This document shows positions 1-7,829 of a DNA stretch of 33,262 bases, piece by piece (the first letter of the stretch is position 1; the number at the start of each line of letters is the position of its first letter). A program made the position numbers and the translations under genes. The DNA is from a candidate division WOR-3 bacterium (GTDB lineage: Bacteria > Hydrothermota > Tepidihabitantia > SM23-42 > JAOAFX01). The notes beneath the pieces are model-generated. The model was not told where the DNA came from and did no database searches. It saw nothing but the letters and a program-made list of their open reading frames with translations. The stretch spans positions 1 to 33,262 of the forward strand of contig JBDRVV010000027.1 in NCBI GenBank assembly GCA_039802005.1, written 5' to 3'.

Positions 1-598
1 GTATCCGTATGTTGGGGTTGAGATATTGGATCCGCCGCGGACGGTGCCGGCGAAGAATTTAGCGATCATCAACAATCAGACGTATGTTTGGCCTTATAAT
101 GGTTTGCCGGACAATATCCAGATACAGTTTATGGATGGTACGATAACGAGTCCGTCGGGTAGTGCGAATGATTTTTCTACGTGTAATTCAGCGGGTCCGT
201 TTACCTTGGCGCCGGGTGAGAGTAAGGTTGTTGCGTTTGCGATATTAGGTGGTACGAATTTAGCGGATTTGCAGGCGAATGCGGATACGGCGTATAATCG
301 TTATTGGAACTGGACTGGAGTGAAGGAGCGTGAGGGTGGTGAGGTATCTTTTGGGGTTAGGCTTTATCCTTTGGTGTCGGATGGTCGGTTGAATCTTGCG
401 TATAAGGGTTATGATGGTGGTCTTAGGGTTGCGGTTTATGATGTGATGGGTCGTAAGGTTGATGAGTGTAGTTGGCGGAATTTGAGTGGTGATGGTGTGG
501 TTAGTCTTGATCTTAGTCGGTTTGCGAATGGTGTTTATTTTGTGGGTATTGAGGCGGGTTCGCGGTCGGTGGTAGAGAAGGTGATACTGGTGAAGTAA
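1..598 (+). CDS. Secreted protein with Por/T9SS-type C-terminal sorting tail, 3' fragment
   Basis: The open frame continues through the left edge (frame starting at base 2) with no stop, so this is the C-terminal ~199 residues of a longer protein. The last ~80 residues resemble the Por secretion-tail fold: a LYP motif, the strand VYDVMGRKV, then LDLSRFANGVYFVGI and a closing VEKVILVK. Such tails sit at the end of extracellular or surface proteins and act as export or anchoring signals. The upstream part (GPFTLAPGESKVVAFAI, then a DLQANADTAYNRY helix) resembles the segment often preceding such tails. Catalytic or binding domains lie outside the window, so the function is unknown. Codons are strikingly G/T-ending (GGT, GCG, TTG, CGT), unlike the A/T-ending style of the genes that follow. 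Confidence 0.75.
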   Translation, partial: YPYVGVEILDPPRTVPAKNLAIINNQTYVWPYNGLPDNIQIQFMDGTITSPSGSANDFSTCNSAGPFTLAPGESKVVAFAILGGTNLADLQANADTAYNRYWNWTGVKEREGGEVSFGVRLYPLVSDGRLNLAYKGYDGGLRVAVYDVMGRKVDECSWRNLSGDGVVSLDLSRFANGVYFVGIEAGSRSVVEKVILVK

Positions 599-618
599 GG
601 GAATTAAAGATAGCGATT

Positions 619-656
619 GCCGGGTCAGGAAAAAATCCTGACCCGGCTTTTTATTT
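619..656 (+). terminator. Strong rho-independent terminator
   Basis: A perfect 12-bp GC-rich stem (619-630 paired with 636-647) closes a five-A loop and is followed directly by TTTTTATTTT. It lies 20 bases after the stop of the secreted-protein gene and separates it from the next operon. Confidence 0.95.
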
Positions 657-659
657 TGC

Positions 660-687
660 TTGACTTGAACCAGTTTTTGCGTATAAT
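660..687 (+). promoter_or_regulatory. Sigma70-like promoter of the SurA/parvulin operon
   Basis: TTGACT (660-665) and a perfect TATAAT (682-687) are separated by 16 bp, directly downstream of the terminator. The predicted start point is near 693-695, giving a leader of only about 10-12 nt that would begin inside or next to the GTGGAGG ribosome binding site (694-700). This is a sequence match only. Confidence 0.7.
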
Positions 688-704
688 ATCAGAGTGGAGG
701 TAAA

Positions 705-1994
705 ATGCGAAGAATAATTTGGATTGTGCCGGTTATTTTTTTTATTATTGCTTGTGCCAGTGATGATGTATTGGTGACTTTCAATAATGAAAAATTTACA
801 GTAAAGGACCTTAATGATTTCTATCAATTTTCACCCAATGATGATTCATTACGCAGGGTCAAGGTAATAGATGATTTTATAAACCAACAGATGGCGATTA
901 TGGAGGCAAAATCACAGAGTTACGCTGATGACCCGGTGGTAAAGGCTTCAATGGAAACGAATGGAAGGGATATAATTATTCGTAGTTATTATCAAATTAA
1001 GGTTATTGATAAGATAAAGGTTAAAGATAGTGAAATTAGAAGTTTATATGAGAAATTAACCAGCCAGTACCACCTTGCTGAGATCGTAGTTGATAATGAT
1101 TCACTCGCTCAATTTATCAAAAAGGAATTGAAAAAAGGAATTCCTTTTGAGTCCTTGCTTGTGTATTCTCTTGATACAATAAGTCCGGGTGGAGATATAG
1201 GAATGAACTCTGAATTTTCAATACCACCCGAGGTGCTAAAAATATTAAAAAGGACAAAGGTGGGAAATGTTGCAGGCCCTATAAATATAGGTGATTACAT
1301 TTATTTTTTAAAAGTGATAGAGCGTAAGAAATTGGATTCACCAAAATATGGAGATGTTAAGCAAAATATTAAAGATAATTTATTTCGACAAAAGGTAATG
1401 GATGCAGGTGAGAAATTTGTTGATAAGATTATTAAACAGGCAAAGATAGAATATAATCAGAAGGGGCTCGATTTATTGTTGAAGCCAGAGTCAACATTGA
1501 CTGAAAATGAATTGAATGAATGGGTAGTGAAAAAATATGATACAAATTTTGTAAGGGTTAAAACGCTAATCAATGCAGTTCAGTTGCATTTAAAAAGGGC
1601 ACCTGACATTGACCCCAAATTTTTGATTGAAAGAGAACTTGTTCCTGACCTTGTTTATGACCTGGCTATAAAGGAGAGAGCCGAGAAATTACCGAAGGTA
1701 AACCACGAATTAAAAAAAGCCTTGAATGCCCTCATTTATCAGAAATATTATTCGGACAATGTTCTGGAAAAAGTAAGGGTTGATTCCCAGAGTGTGGTTG
1801 CTTATTTTAATCAACATAAAGCAGACTATCCCGACAAAAAGTTGAATGAAGTGTATGCTCAAATTTTTGCTAAACTCCGTGATGATAAAATCAGTCAATT
1901 GAGGGACAGCCTGTTTACAAATCTAAGAGAAAAATATCAACCACAATTAAATAAAAAGGTTTATGCAATGTTATTGAAAGGAGAGAAAAAATGA
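705..1994 (+). CDS. Parvulin/SurA-like peptidyl-prolyl isomerase lipoprotein (first of three)
   Basis: A 429-residue protein with a lipoprotein signal peptide: MRR, a hydrophobic stretch, and lipobox I-I-A-C with lipidated Cys17. A helical SurA_N/chaperone-type segment (about 20-115) follows. A divergent parvulin-like domain (about 120-207) is recognisable by GGDIGMNSEF, the PPEVLKIL helix and YIYFLKVIERK. The C-terminal ~220 residues are charged and helical without a motif I recognise. The likely role is a membrane-anchored periplasmic folding factor for envelope proteins. Whether the divergent domain is catalytically active cannot be told. RBS GTGGAGG lies 4 nt before ATG. The 3' end overlaps the next gene by ATGA, so the two are probably coupled. 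Confidence 0.75.
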   Translation: MRRIIWIVPVIFFIIACASDDVLVTFNNEKFTVKDLNDFYQFSPNDDSLRRVKVIDDFINQQMAIMEAKSQSYADDPVVKASMETNGRDIIIRSYYQIKVIDKIKVKDSEIRSLYEKLTSQYHLAEIVVDNDSLAQFIKKELKKGIPFESLLVYSLDTISPGGDIGMNSEFSIPPEVLKILKRTKVGNVAGPINIGDYIYFLKVIERKKLDSPKYGDVKQNIKDNLFRQKVMDAGEKFVDKIIKQAKIEYNQKGLDLLLKPESTLTENELNEWVVKKYDTNFVRVKTLINAVQLHLKRAPDIDPKFLIERELVPDLVYDLAIKERAEKLPKVNHELKKALNALIYQKYYSDNVLEKVRVDSQSVVAYFNQHKADYPDKKLNEVYAQIFAKLRDDKISQLRDSLFTNLREKYQPQLNKKVYAMLLKGEKK

Positions 1995-2857
1995 ACTTTT
2001 TTAAAAAACCCGTTAAAAATTGTAAATATTTTTCCATATTTATGTTTTTCCTTATTGCCATAATGACCATTGCGATTTCAAATTGTGCTAAAAAAGAAAA
2101 AAATGTTTTGGTTAGAGTAAATGGCTCGGTACTCACTCTCGAAGAATTTCAGAAATATATACCTGAGTCTGAATACAAAAATCTACCCGAAGAGACAATT
2201 ACCGAGATTTTAAACAATTGGGCGAATCAGGAAATACTTTATCTTGAGGCAAAGAAGAAGGGGATTGATAAGGAAGATTCGGTCAGATTGCTTGTTGAAC
2301 AATACACAAAAAATCTAATGGCAATGGCATTGATCCGTCGTTCATTTGGTGGCACAACAGTAGGTGATATGGAGATTCTCAACTATTTTACAACACATCA
2401 GGAAGAATTTACATATGCCGTGAAACTTGCTCAGATTGTCCTCCCCAGTTATGAAACCGCAATGGTTACCTACAATGAAATAATGGCAGGTGCTGATTTT
2501 ATGAAACTGGCAAAGGAAAGATCCTTAACCAGAATGGAAAATCCTGACAATCCAAGGATTGTTACAGAATATCTCCCACGCGGCAGGATTGGGGATTTTG
2601 CAACTGAGGAGGTGATTTTCAATCTTAAATTGAATGAGGTGTCTGAACCGATTGCTTATATTCAGGGGACTTATTTGATTGTAAAATTATTAGATAAGAA
2701 AAAAATTTTAGCAAAGGCTGAATTAAATGATGAGTTAAAGGGGCAGATTTACAACTACCTTATTTCAAAAAAATATCAGGAATTTTTCCAGAAATTTTTG
2801 GACAGCCTTAAAACCGTTTATAAGGTGACTACTGATTTAGAACTTTTAAAGAAATGA
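1991..2857 (+). CDS. Parvulin/SurA-like peptidyl-prolyl isomerase lipoprotein (second of three)
   Basis: A 288-residue protein with a long N-terminal signal segment (hydrophobic about 14-31) ending at I-S-N-Cys32, a plausible but non-canonical lipobox because Asn replaces Gly/Ala/Ser at -1. The N-terminal SurA-like helical region contains VRVNGSVLTLEEF, a common opening of this family. A parvulin domain covers about 143-236: KLAQIVLPS, the AGADFMKLAKERS helix, RGRIGDFATEEVIFNLKLNEVSEPI, GTYLIVKLLDKK. The GG-LG signature of active parvulins is replaced by RGRIGD, so the domain may be mainly a chaperone. It overlaps both neighbours by ATGA, in the middle of a three-gene operon of paralogues. 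Confidence 0.75.
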   Translation: MNFFKKPVKNCKYFSIFMFFLIAIMTIAISNCAKKEKNVLVRVNGSVLTLEEFQKYIPESEYKNLPEETITEILNNWANQEILYLEAKKKGIDKEDSVRLLVEQYTKNLMAMALIRRSFGGTTVGDMEILNYFTTHQEEFTYAVKLAQIVLPSYETAMVTYNEIMAGADFMKLAKERSLTRMENPDNPRIVTEYLPRGRIGDFATEEVIFNLKLNEVSEPIAYIQGTYLIVKLLDKKKILAKAELNDELKGQIYNYLISKKYQEFFQKFLDSLKTVYKVTTDLELLKK

Positions 2858-4086
2858 GTATCTTTCTGCTCTTCATATTATCAACACTTGCTGACAGAAT
2901 TGTCGCGGTAGTCGATGATGATATTATCTTGGAAAGCGAAGTTAATGAATATACATCATTTATTTCAGCCGATCCTGTTATGCAGAGAAATTTCTCCAGT
3001 TATGAAGAGATAAGAACCAATGTAATAAATGGTTTGGTTTCAAGAAAACTCTTGCTGATGCAGGCAGAAAAAGAATCGATTTCGGTCTCAAGAGAGGAAG
3101 TTTTAAAGCGTGTTCAGGAAAGGCTTGAACTTGTAAAACAGAGATTCCCTTCCGAAGCAGACTTTTATAAGGCACTTGAATCTCAGGGTTTTACAATTGA
3201 TGAATTGAAGAGGAATTACGAAGATAGTATAAGAACAGAAATCTTAATGCAGCAGATAGTCCAGAAAAAACTGGCAGCGAAGATTATGGTTTCACCGATT
3301 GCGGTTAAAAAATTTTATGAAGAAAATAAAGATTCCATTGCGGTTCTTCCGGGTAGAATTAAACTTGCACATATTTTACTTGCAATAAGACCCAGCGAGG
3401 ATTCTTTAAAAAAGGGATTTGAAAGGGCATTTGAGATTTATCAATTATTAATGGGCGGTGCTGATTTTGCTACAGTTGCCCGAGAATTTTCTGAGGATGA
3501 AAATTCAAAACGGAATGGAGGAATGCTTGGAAGGGTCAAAAAGGGTGAAATGATTGAAGAATTTGAGAAGGTGATTTTTTCTCTTAAACCCGGTGTAATA
3601 TCACAGCCATTCCCAACCCGATTTGGATACCATATTGTAGAAATTTTAAATAAAGGCAGTGATTGGGTTCTTGCAAGGCAGATATTGATTAAAGTTTTAC
3701 CGACAAAATCTGATACATTGAGATACGAGAAACTTGCCGAGAAGATAAAGAATCAAGTCAGGCAGGGTGCGGATTTTGATAGCCTTGCTAAGATTTATTC
3801 AGTTGTTCCTGAGGCAGATATTGGAGAATTTTTTATTAAACAATTCACACCGCCCTATGACGAAGTCATAAAAAATCTTGAAGCAGGAGATGTAAGCGAA
3901 CCGATATTAACACCCGACGGCTATCATTTACTTTATGCACGGGAAAAGATCCCTGAAAAAATGATGAGCTTTGATGAAATGAGGGAACAGATATATCAAT
4001 ACCTTTACTGGCAAGAATTACAAAATTTATATAGTAACTATATTGAAGAGATTGAATCCAAAACATTTGTGGAAATATTTTATTAA
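2854..4086 (+). CDS. surA: SurA-like periplasmic chaperone with two parvulin domains
   Basis: A 410-residue protein with a short signal peptide (hydrophobic residues 3-12, probable cleavage after Ala13). Next comes the SurA opening DRIVAVVDDDIILESEV and an N-terminal helical chaperone domain (about 14-160). The first parvulin domain (about 168-266) is canonical: KLAHILLAI, GGADFATVAREFSED, NGGMLG, FSLKPGVISQPF, GYHIVEI. The second (about 272-364) is degenerate: ARQILIK, GADFDSLAK, LEAGDVSEPI, GYHLLYAREK. This two-domain layout is that of SurA, which escorts outer-membrane proteins through the periplasm, and implies an outer membrane. The signal peptide lacks the usual Lys/Arg n-region. ATGA overlap with the gene before; it ends the operon. 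Confidence 0.85.
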   Translation: MSIFLLFILSTLADRIVAVVDDDIILESEVNEYTSFISADPVMQRNFSSYEEIRTNVINGLVSRKLLLMQAEKESISVSREEVLKRVQERLELVKQRFPSEADFYKALESQGFTIDELKRNYEDSIRTEILMQQIVQKKLAAKIMVSPIAVKKFYEENKDSIAVLPGRIKLAHILLAIRPSEDSLKKGFERAFEIYQLLMGGADFATVAREFSEDENSKRNGGMLGRVKKGEMIEEFEKVIFSLKPGVISQPFPTRFGYHIVEILNKGSDWVLARQILIKVLPTKSDTLRYEKLAEKIKNQVRQGADFDSLAKIYSVVPEADIGEFFIKQFTPPYDEVIKNLEAGDVSEPILTPDGYHLLYAREKIPEKMMSFDEMREQIYQYLYWQELQNLYSNYIEEIESKTFVEIFY

Positions 4087-4110
4087 TATAGTGTAGTTAG
4101 CATACTATAT
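4086..4110 (+). other. AT-rich hairpin after the surA-like stop codon
   Basis: ATATAGTGT pairs with ATACTATAT (9 bp including one G-U) around a 7-nt loop, beginning on the last base of the stop codon. It lacks a clean T-run, so it is at best a weak terminator or an mRNA 3'-end stabiliser. The rest of the gap to the mraZ promoter (4111-4236) holds nothing else I can name. Confidence 0.35.
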
Positions 4111-4236
4111 ATCTTTAATTCCCCTACTCTATTAATTTTTGATAGTAAATATTGAAAAATTCAAGAGGTATAGCGTTATCCTAAAAAAATCCTGAAATTT
4201 CGGTAGTTTTTAGCTATTTATAGTGCATTTTCCCCC

Positions 4237-4264
4237 TTGACAAATTGTAAATAATATGTAAAAT
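4237..4264 (+). promoter_or_regulatory. Promoter of the dcw cluster (PmraZ)
   Basis: A perfect TTGACA (4237-4242) is followed after 16 bp by TAAAAT (4259-4264). The predicted start point is near 4271, about 12 nt before the preferred mraZ start codon and inside the MraZ-box array, which suits autorepression. It is the only good promoter I see between 4087 and ftsA, so it probably drives most of the cluster. Confidence 0.7.
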
Positions 4265-4288
4265 GGGGTGAAATGGGGAAAAATGGGA
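4264..4288 (+). promoter_or_regulatory. MraZ operator: three TGGG(G/A) boxes at 10-bp spacing
   Basis: TGGGG at 4264, TGGGG at 4274 and TGGGA at 4284 form three direct repeats with an exact 10-bp period, one helical turn, separated by 5-nt A-rich spacers. Known MraZ operators, as in E. coli, are TGGGN repeats with 5-nt spacers in front of mraZ. Here the array runs from the last base of the -10 element across the start codon, so bound MraZ should block initiation. Confidence 0.75.
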
Positions 4289-4762
4289 AATATTAGATTC
4301 AGGGGATTTTTTAAACATATAATTGACGATCGAAAGAGGCTCGCTATTCCAAGCCAGTTTAGAACGGTTTTGATTGCTGAGTCTGAAGGTAAAGTTGTTA
4401 TGACACCGGGTTACGATAACGAGATTGCTGTTTACGCATTGAAGACCTGGCAGGAATTTGAAGATAGGGAGTTATTATCGCTTTCAATGGATAAGGTCCA
4501 GGCAAGAAGATATCGCCGTCATTTTACTTTTGGCATAAAAGAAGACCATCTTGATGCGCAGGGCAGGATATTGATTCCTGATTTTTTGCTTGAGTATTCA
4601 GGAATAACAAAAGATGTGATAGTCGTTGGTGAGATTGATTATTTCAGCTTATGGTCACCAGAAAATTATCAGAAGATTAAAGAACAAATAGATAAACACT
4701 ATATTGAAGATGCAGAGACCATTGAAAAAATAAGGAGGTATGATGAAGGTCCAAATCGTTGA
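4283..4762 (+). CDS. mraZ: Transcriptional regulator MraZ
   Basis: A 159-residue MraZ with two SpoVT-AbrB half-domains. Each carries the family DXXXR signature: DDRKR (15-19, in DDRKRLAIP) and DAQGR (91-95, in DAQGRILIP). MraZ forms a ring-shaped oligomer that binds tandem TGGG boxes and represses its own dcw operon. An upstream GTG at 4268 would add five residues. I prefer ATG 4283 because the GTG lies upstream of the predicted transcription start and because MGNIRFRGFF aligns with the usual MraZ N-terminus. The 3' end overlaps the STAS-domain gene by 20 nt. First gene of the cell-division cluster. Confidence 0.93.
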   Translation: MGNIRFRGFFKHIIDDRKRLAIPSQFRTVLIAESEGKVVMTPGYDNEIAVYALKTWQEFEDRELLSLSMDKVQARRYRRHFTFGIKEDHLDAQGRILIPDFLLEYSGITKDVIVVGEIDYFSLWSPENYQKIKEQIDKHYIEDAETIEKIRRYDEGPNR

Positions 4763-5084
4763 AGCAATAAAAAATAAAAAGGTCTCATTCTTTCTCCCCA
4801 ACGGTGAAATCAACGAAGGGGAGTTTGAGACAATGGCAGAGAAATTAAAAAGTATGATTGAGTCAGGAGAATTTAATGTTATCATCGATCTTTCAAGGGT
4901 TACCCATATAAACTACAAAATTGTTGGCGATCTGATTGAGTTCCAGAAGAAATTTAAAGAGTATGGTGGTGATATTAAACTCGTTAATGTTTCGCCCTAT
5001 TTATACAATATTCTTAGACTCTATGGATTCTATCCATTTGAAATATATCCATCGCGTCGTGCAGCATTGAAGAGTTTTCAATAA
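4743..5084 (+). CDS. STAS-domain protein, anti-sigma-antagonist-like, in the dcw cluster
   Basis: A 113-residue single STAS domain: an N-terminal strand pair, VIIDLSRVTHINYKIVGDL (47-64), a long helix, GGDIKLVNVSPYLYNILRLYGF (75-96), EIYPSRRAAL. It aligns with SpoIIAA/RsbV-type anti-anti-sigma factors, but the phosphorylatable D-S-S-G is N-Y-K-I here (57-60), so kinase control at that Ser is lost. The RBS AAGGAGG lies 4 nt before ATG 4743 and 1 nt before ATG 4740, favouring 4743. It overlaps the mraZ 3' end and precedes rsmH by 8 nt. No anti-sigma kinase or sigma factor is nearby. Its role is unknown; a protein-interaction function in division or envelope control is possible. Confidence 0.8.
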   Translation: MKVQIVEAIKNKKVSFFLPNGEINEGEFETMAEKLKSMIESGEFNVIIDLSRVTHINYKIVGDLIEFQKKFKEYGGDIKLVNVSPYLYNILRLYGFYPFEIYPSRRAALKSFQ

Positions 5085-5092
5085 CGATTGAT

Positions 5093-5971
5093 GTGGATAA
5101 ATTCCACGAGCCGGTCCTTGTCAACGAGGTTATTTTCTGGATGAGATTAAAAGAAAACGGTGTCTATTGTGATTGCACCGTGGGAGGCGGTGGGCATCTT
5201 TTTATGATGCTTAAACAGAAAAATAATGCCCGTTTCATTGGAATTGACCAGGACCCAGAGGCATTGGATTTTGTCAGTGCCAAGTTGGGTAATTTTAAAG
5301 AAAGGGTCATCCTTCGTGAAGGCAATTTTGCTAATTTAGACAAAATAATTAACGAGTTAAATATCAAAGGATTGGATGGGATACTTTTTGATCTTGGTGC
5401 ATCTCTTCATCAACTTACCACGCCCGAGCGGGGTTTCAGTTTTAATCACAATGGAAAGCTATTGATGCAGATGTCTCCAGATTCGGTACCCCTCTATAGA
5501 AAGCTTCGTGCTGCTAATAAAGAAGAGATATTTAATGTTTTAAAAATTTATGGTGATGTACCAAACGCGGGAATGTTGGCGCGAATTATATTTGAAAATC
5601 GCCATAGACTGAATACGACATTGGACTTGCGGAAATTAGTAGAGACAAAAACTTCAAGTAGATTTTTGAAGAAAAACCTACATCGGATATTTCAGGCCTT
5701 TCGTATCTGGACAAATGAAGAATTGAAAAATTTGAAAGAAGGGCTTATCAAGGCAATAAATTTCCTTTACCCCGAGGGACGATTGATTGTAATTTCATAC
5801 CATTCGGGTGAGGACAGGATTGTGAAGAATATATTCCGTGATTTTGAAAGGAAAAATCTGATAAGGCGATTGAACAAAAAAGTAATAAGACCTCAATTAG
5901 AAGAAATCCGTGAAAATCCTTCGGCAAGAAGTGCACGGATGAGGGTGGTTGAAAAATGCGCTTCCTGTTGA
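5093..5971 (+). CDS. rsmH: 16S rRNA (cytosine-1402-N4)-methyltransferase RsmH (MraW)
   Basis: A 292-residue SAM-dependent methyltransferase that N4-methylates C1402 in the ribosomal P site. Family motifs are in order: HEPVLVNEV at the N-terminus, SAM-binding DCTVGGGGH (27-35), GIDQDPEAL, ILFDLGASLHQL then ERGFSF, the helical insert, VISYHSGEDRIVKNIF, and the C-terminal NPSARSARMRVVEK. The start is GTG 5093, giving MDKFHEPV, the usual family opening. No good ribosome binding site precedes it, so translation is probably coupled to the STAS gene 8 nt upstream. The 3' end overlaps ftsL by 16 nt. Confidence 0.96.
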   Translation: MDKFHEPVLVNEVIFWMRLKENGVYCDCTVGGGGHLFMMLKQKNNARFIGIDQDPEALDFVSAKLGNFKERVILREGNFANLDKIINELNIKGLDGILFDLGASLHQLTTPERGFSFNHNGKLLMQMSPDSVPLYRKLRAANKEEIFNVLKIYGDVPNAGMLARIIFENRHRLNTTLDLRKLVETKTSSRFLKKNLHRIFQAFRIWTNEELKNLKEGLIKAINFLYPEGRLIVISYHSGEDRIVKNIFRDFERKNLIRRLNKKVIRPQLEEIRENPSARSARMRVVEKCASC

Positions 5972-6207
5972 TTTTTTTGCTTGCGGTATTATACCTTTTT
6001 GGAATTGTTTATATTGAGAGTGAATTGGTAAAATTTAACATTAGAAAGGAAAATTTGAAGAGTCAGATTCAGGAATTAAAGAATGAGAAAGCCAATTTGA
6101 CGGCTACAGTAGCCTCTCTATCTAATCTCGCCCGGATTGAAATTGAGGCAAAAAAACAAGATTTTATATTTCCTGCCAAAGAGGACATACTCGGTGTGAT
6201 AAAATGA
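5956..6207 (+). CDS. ftsL: Cell-division protein FtsL-like
   Basis: An 83-residue bitopic protein: transmembrane segment about 3-20, then a coiled coil (about 24-60, ENLKSQIQELKNEKANL), and a short tail LARIEIEAKKQDFIFP resembling the conserved end of FtsL. In the divisome FtsL pairs with FtsB and FtsQ and activates FtsW-FtsI. Sequence identity in this family is low, so the call rests mainly on size, topology and position between rsmH and ftsI. It overlaps rsmH by 16 nt and ftsI by ATGA. Confidence 0.82.
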   Translation: MRFLLIFLLAVLYLFGIVYIESELVKFNIRKENLKSQIQELKNEKANLTATVASLSNLARIEIEAKKQDFIFPAKEDILGVIK

Positions 6208-7829
6208 GAAAGATAAAAATTTTTAACGCATTACTATTTTTCGTTTCGTTTATTTTCTTCGGATATATTTTCTTTATCCAGTGCATTAGATATAAACACT
6301 ACCAGGATGTATCAAGGCGTGAACATCAAAAGAAAATAGTATTTTGTGGCACAAGAGGCAATATCTATGATCGCAATAGTTTGCCAGTCGCACTTTCCGA
6401 ACCTTGTTTTTCAATTTTCTGCACACCGATTTATTCTCCAAATAAAAATAAACTTGCTAAAGAAATTGCGGGGATTTCTGAACGTCCGTTAAATGAAATT
6501 AAATCACTGGTTGCGAAAAACAAATTTTTCTGGATAGAAAGAAAAGTGAGTATGAAAAAACGGGATGAATATTTAAAACTTGATGACCCGAGCATTGGAT
6601 TTACCCATGATTTAAACAGAATATATAATATGCCCGAGATATTCGGTAGTTTGATTGGAAAATGTAGTATAGATAACCGGGGTATAGAAGGGCTGGAATT
6701 GTTATTTGATAACATACTTACAGGCAAGAGCGGATTTATAGTTTATCAAAAGGAACCCAATGGTGATATATTCCCATATTATAAATATCCAGAAAAAGAG
6801 CCAGTTCCAGGACAGGATATATATCTTACAATTGATCTACAAATGCAGACAATCTTGTATACAAATTTATCAGAATGTATGAAAAAAGAAGATGCAAAGG
6901 GCGCAGCAGGGTTGATAATCAATCCCAAAACAGGTGAAATTCTTGCAATGGTTAATATCTGTTCAGAAAATAAACAAAGAAATTTAGTGATCTGTGATGA
7001 GTTTGAACCGGGGTCTACATTCAAACTCTTGGGACTTGTATATGCCCTGCAAAATGGTATAAAAGAGAATGAAAAATTTAATACTCACGGGGGTAAGATA
7101 AAGATTGACGGACATACTATTAATGATTCTAAAAATTATGGCACATTAACCCTACGTCAGGCAATTGCTCACTCCAGTAATGTTGTGATGGCTGAACTTT
7201 CAAGAAATTTTGATAAAGAAAACTTTCTGCTTCTAATTAAAGATTTTGGTTTTACCCAGATTACGGGCATAGAATTTCCAGGTGAGGCACGGGGTAGATT
7301 AATGAAAGAAAAGAAATTGAATAATATTGAATTTGCTACATTGCTTTTTGGACAGGGAATAACCTGTAATCTTTTACAGTTAGCATTCGCATACCAGGCA
7401 GTTGCCAATGGGGGTATTCTAAATAAGCCTTTTATTGTCCAGAAGGTTGTGCATAAGAATCGCGTAACTTATCAAGCAAAGGCATTAAGAATTAGGCGTG
7501 TAATAGATGAAGAAATTGCCCGTAAGGTAACTGATATATTATGCAGCGTTGTTGAAGATGGTAGTGGAATAGAGGCAAAGATTGATGGCATGAGAATCGC
7601 TGGAAAAACCGGCACTGCTCAAAAGGTTGTTGATGGGAAATATTCTGATTCTGCAATAATTACGACATTCATTGGCTACTTCCCGGCTGAAGAACCTGAA
7701 TATCTTGTTGCACTTCTCATTGATGAACCAAAAAAAGGAATGTGGGCAGGTAGTATAGTTGCTCCGTTATTTAAAAAGGTTGCCCAGAGCATTTGTCAGG
7801 CAACGAATTTACAATATGCGATTAAGTGA
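6204..7829 (+). CDS. ftsI: Septal peptidoglycan transpeptidase FtsI (PBP3-type)
   Basis: A 541-residue class B penicillin-binding protein: N-terminal membrane anchor (about 8-27), pedestal domain beginning with GTRGNIYDRN (49-58), then the transpeptidase domain from about 200. The active-site motifs are complete: S271-T-F-K274 within EPGSTFK, S324-S-N326, and K468-T-G470 within AGKTGTAQK. It cross-links septal peptidoglycan on the outer face of the inner membrane with FtsW. There is no PASTA domain at the C-terminus, unlike PBP2x of Firmicutes. ATGA overlap with ftsL; the 3' end overlaps murE by 14 nt. Confidence 0.95.
   Translation: MRKIKIFNALLFFVSFIFFGYIFFIQCIRYKHYQDVSRREHQKKIVFCGTRGNIYDRNSLPVALSEPCFSIFCTPIYSPNKNKLAKEIAGISERPLNEIKSLVAKNKFFWIERKVSMKKRDEYLKLDDPSIGFTHDLNRIYNMPEIFGSLIGKCSIDNRGIEGLELLFDNILTGKSGFIVYQKEPNGDIFPYYKYPEKEPVPGQDIYLTIDLQMQTILYTNLSECMKKEDAKGAAGLIINPKTGEILAMVNICSENKQRNLVICDEFEPGSTFKLLGLVYALQNGIKENEKFNTHGGKIKIDGHTINDSKNYGTLTLRQAIAHSSNVVMAELSRNFDKENFLLLIKDFGFTQITGIEFPGEARGRLMKEKKLNNIEFATLLFGQGITCNLLQLAFAYQAVANGGILNKPFIVQKVVHKNRVTYQAKALRIRRVIDEEIARKVTDILCSVVEDGSGIEAKIDGMRIAGKTGTAQKVVDGKYSDSAIITTFIGYFPAEEPEYLVALLIDEPKKGMWAGSIVAPLFKKVAQSICQATNLQYAIK

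Noticed and set aside
4268-4282. GTG start for mraZ
   Set aside because: It lies upstream of the predicted transcription start and lacks a ribosome binding site; ATG 4283 matches the family start.
7759-7815. Longer N-terminal start for murE
   Set aside because: It would add 19 residues absent from the family and overlap ftsI by 71 nt; ATG 7816 gives the normal N-terminus.
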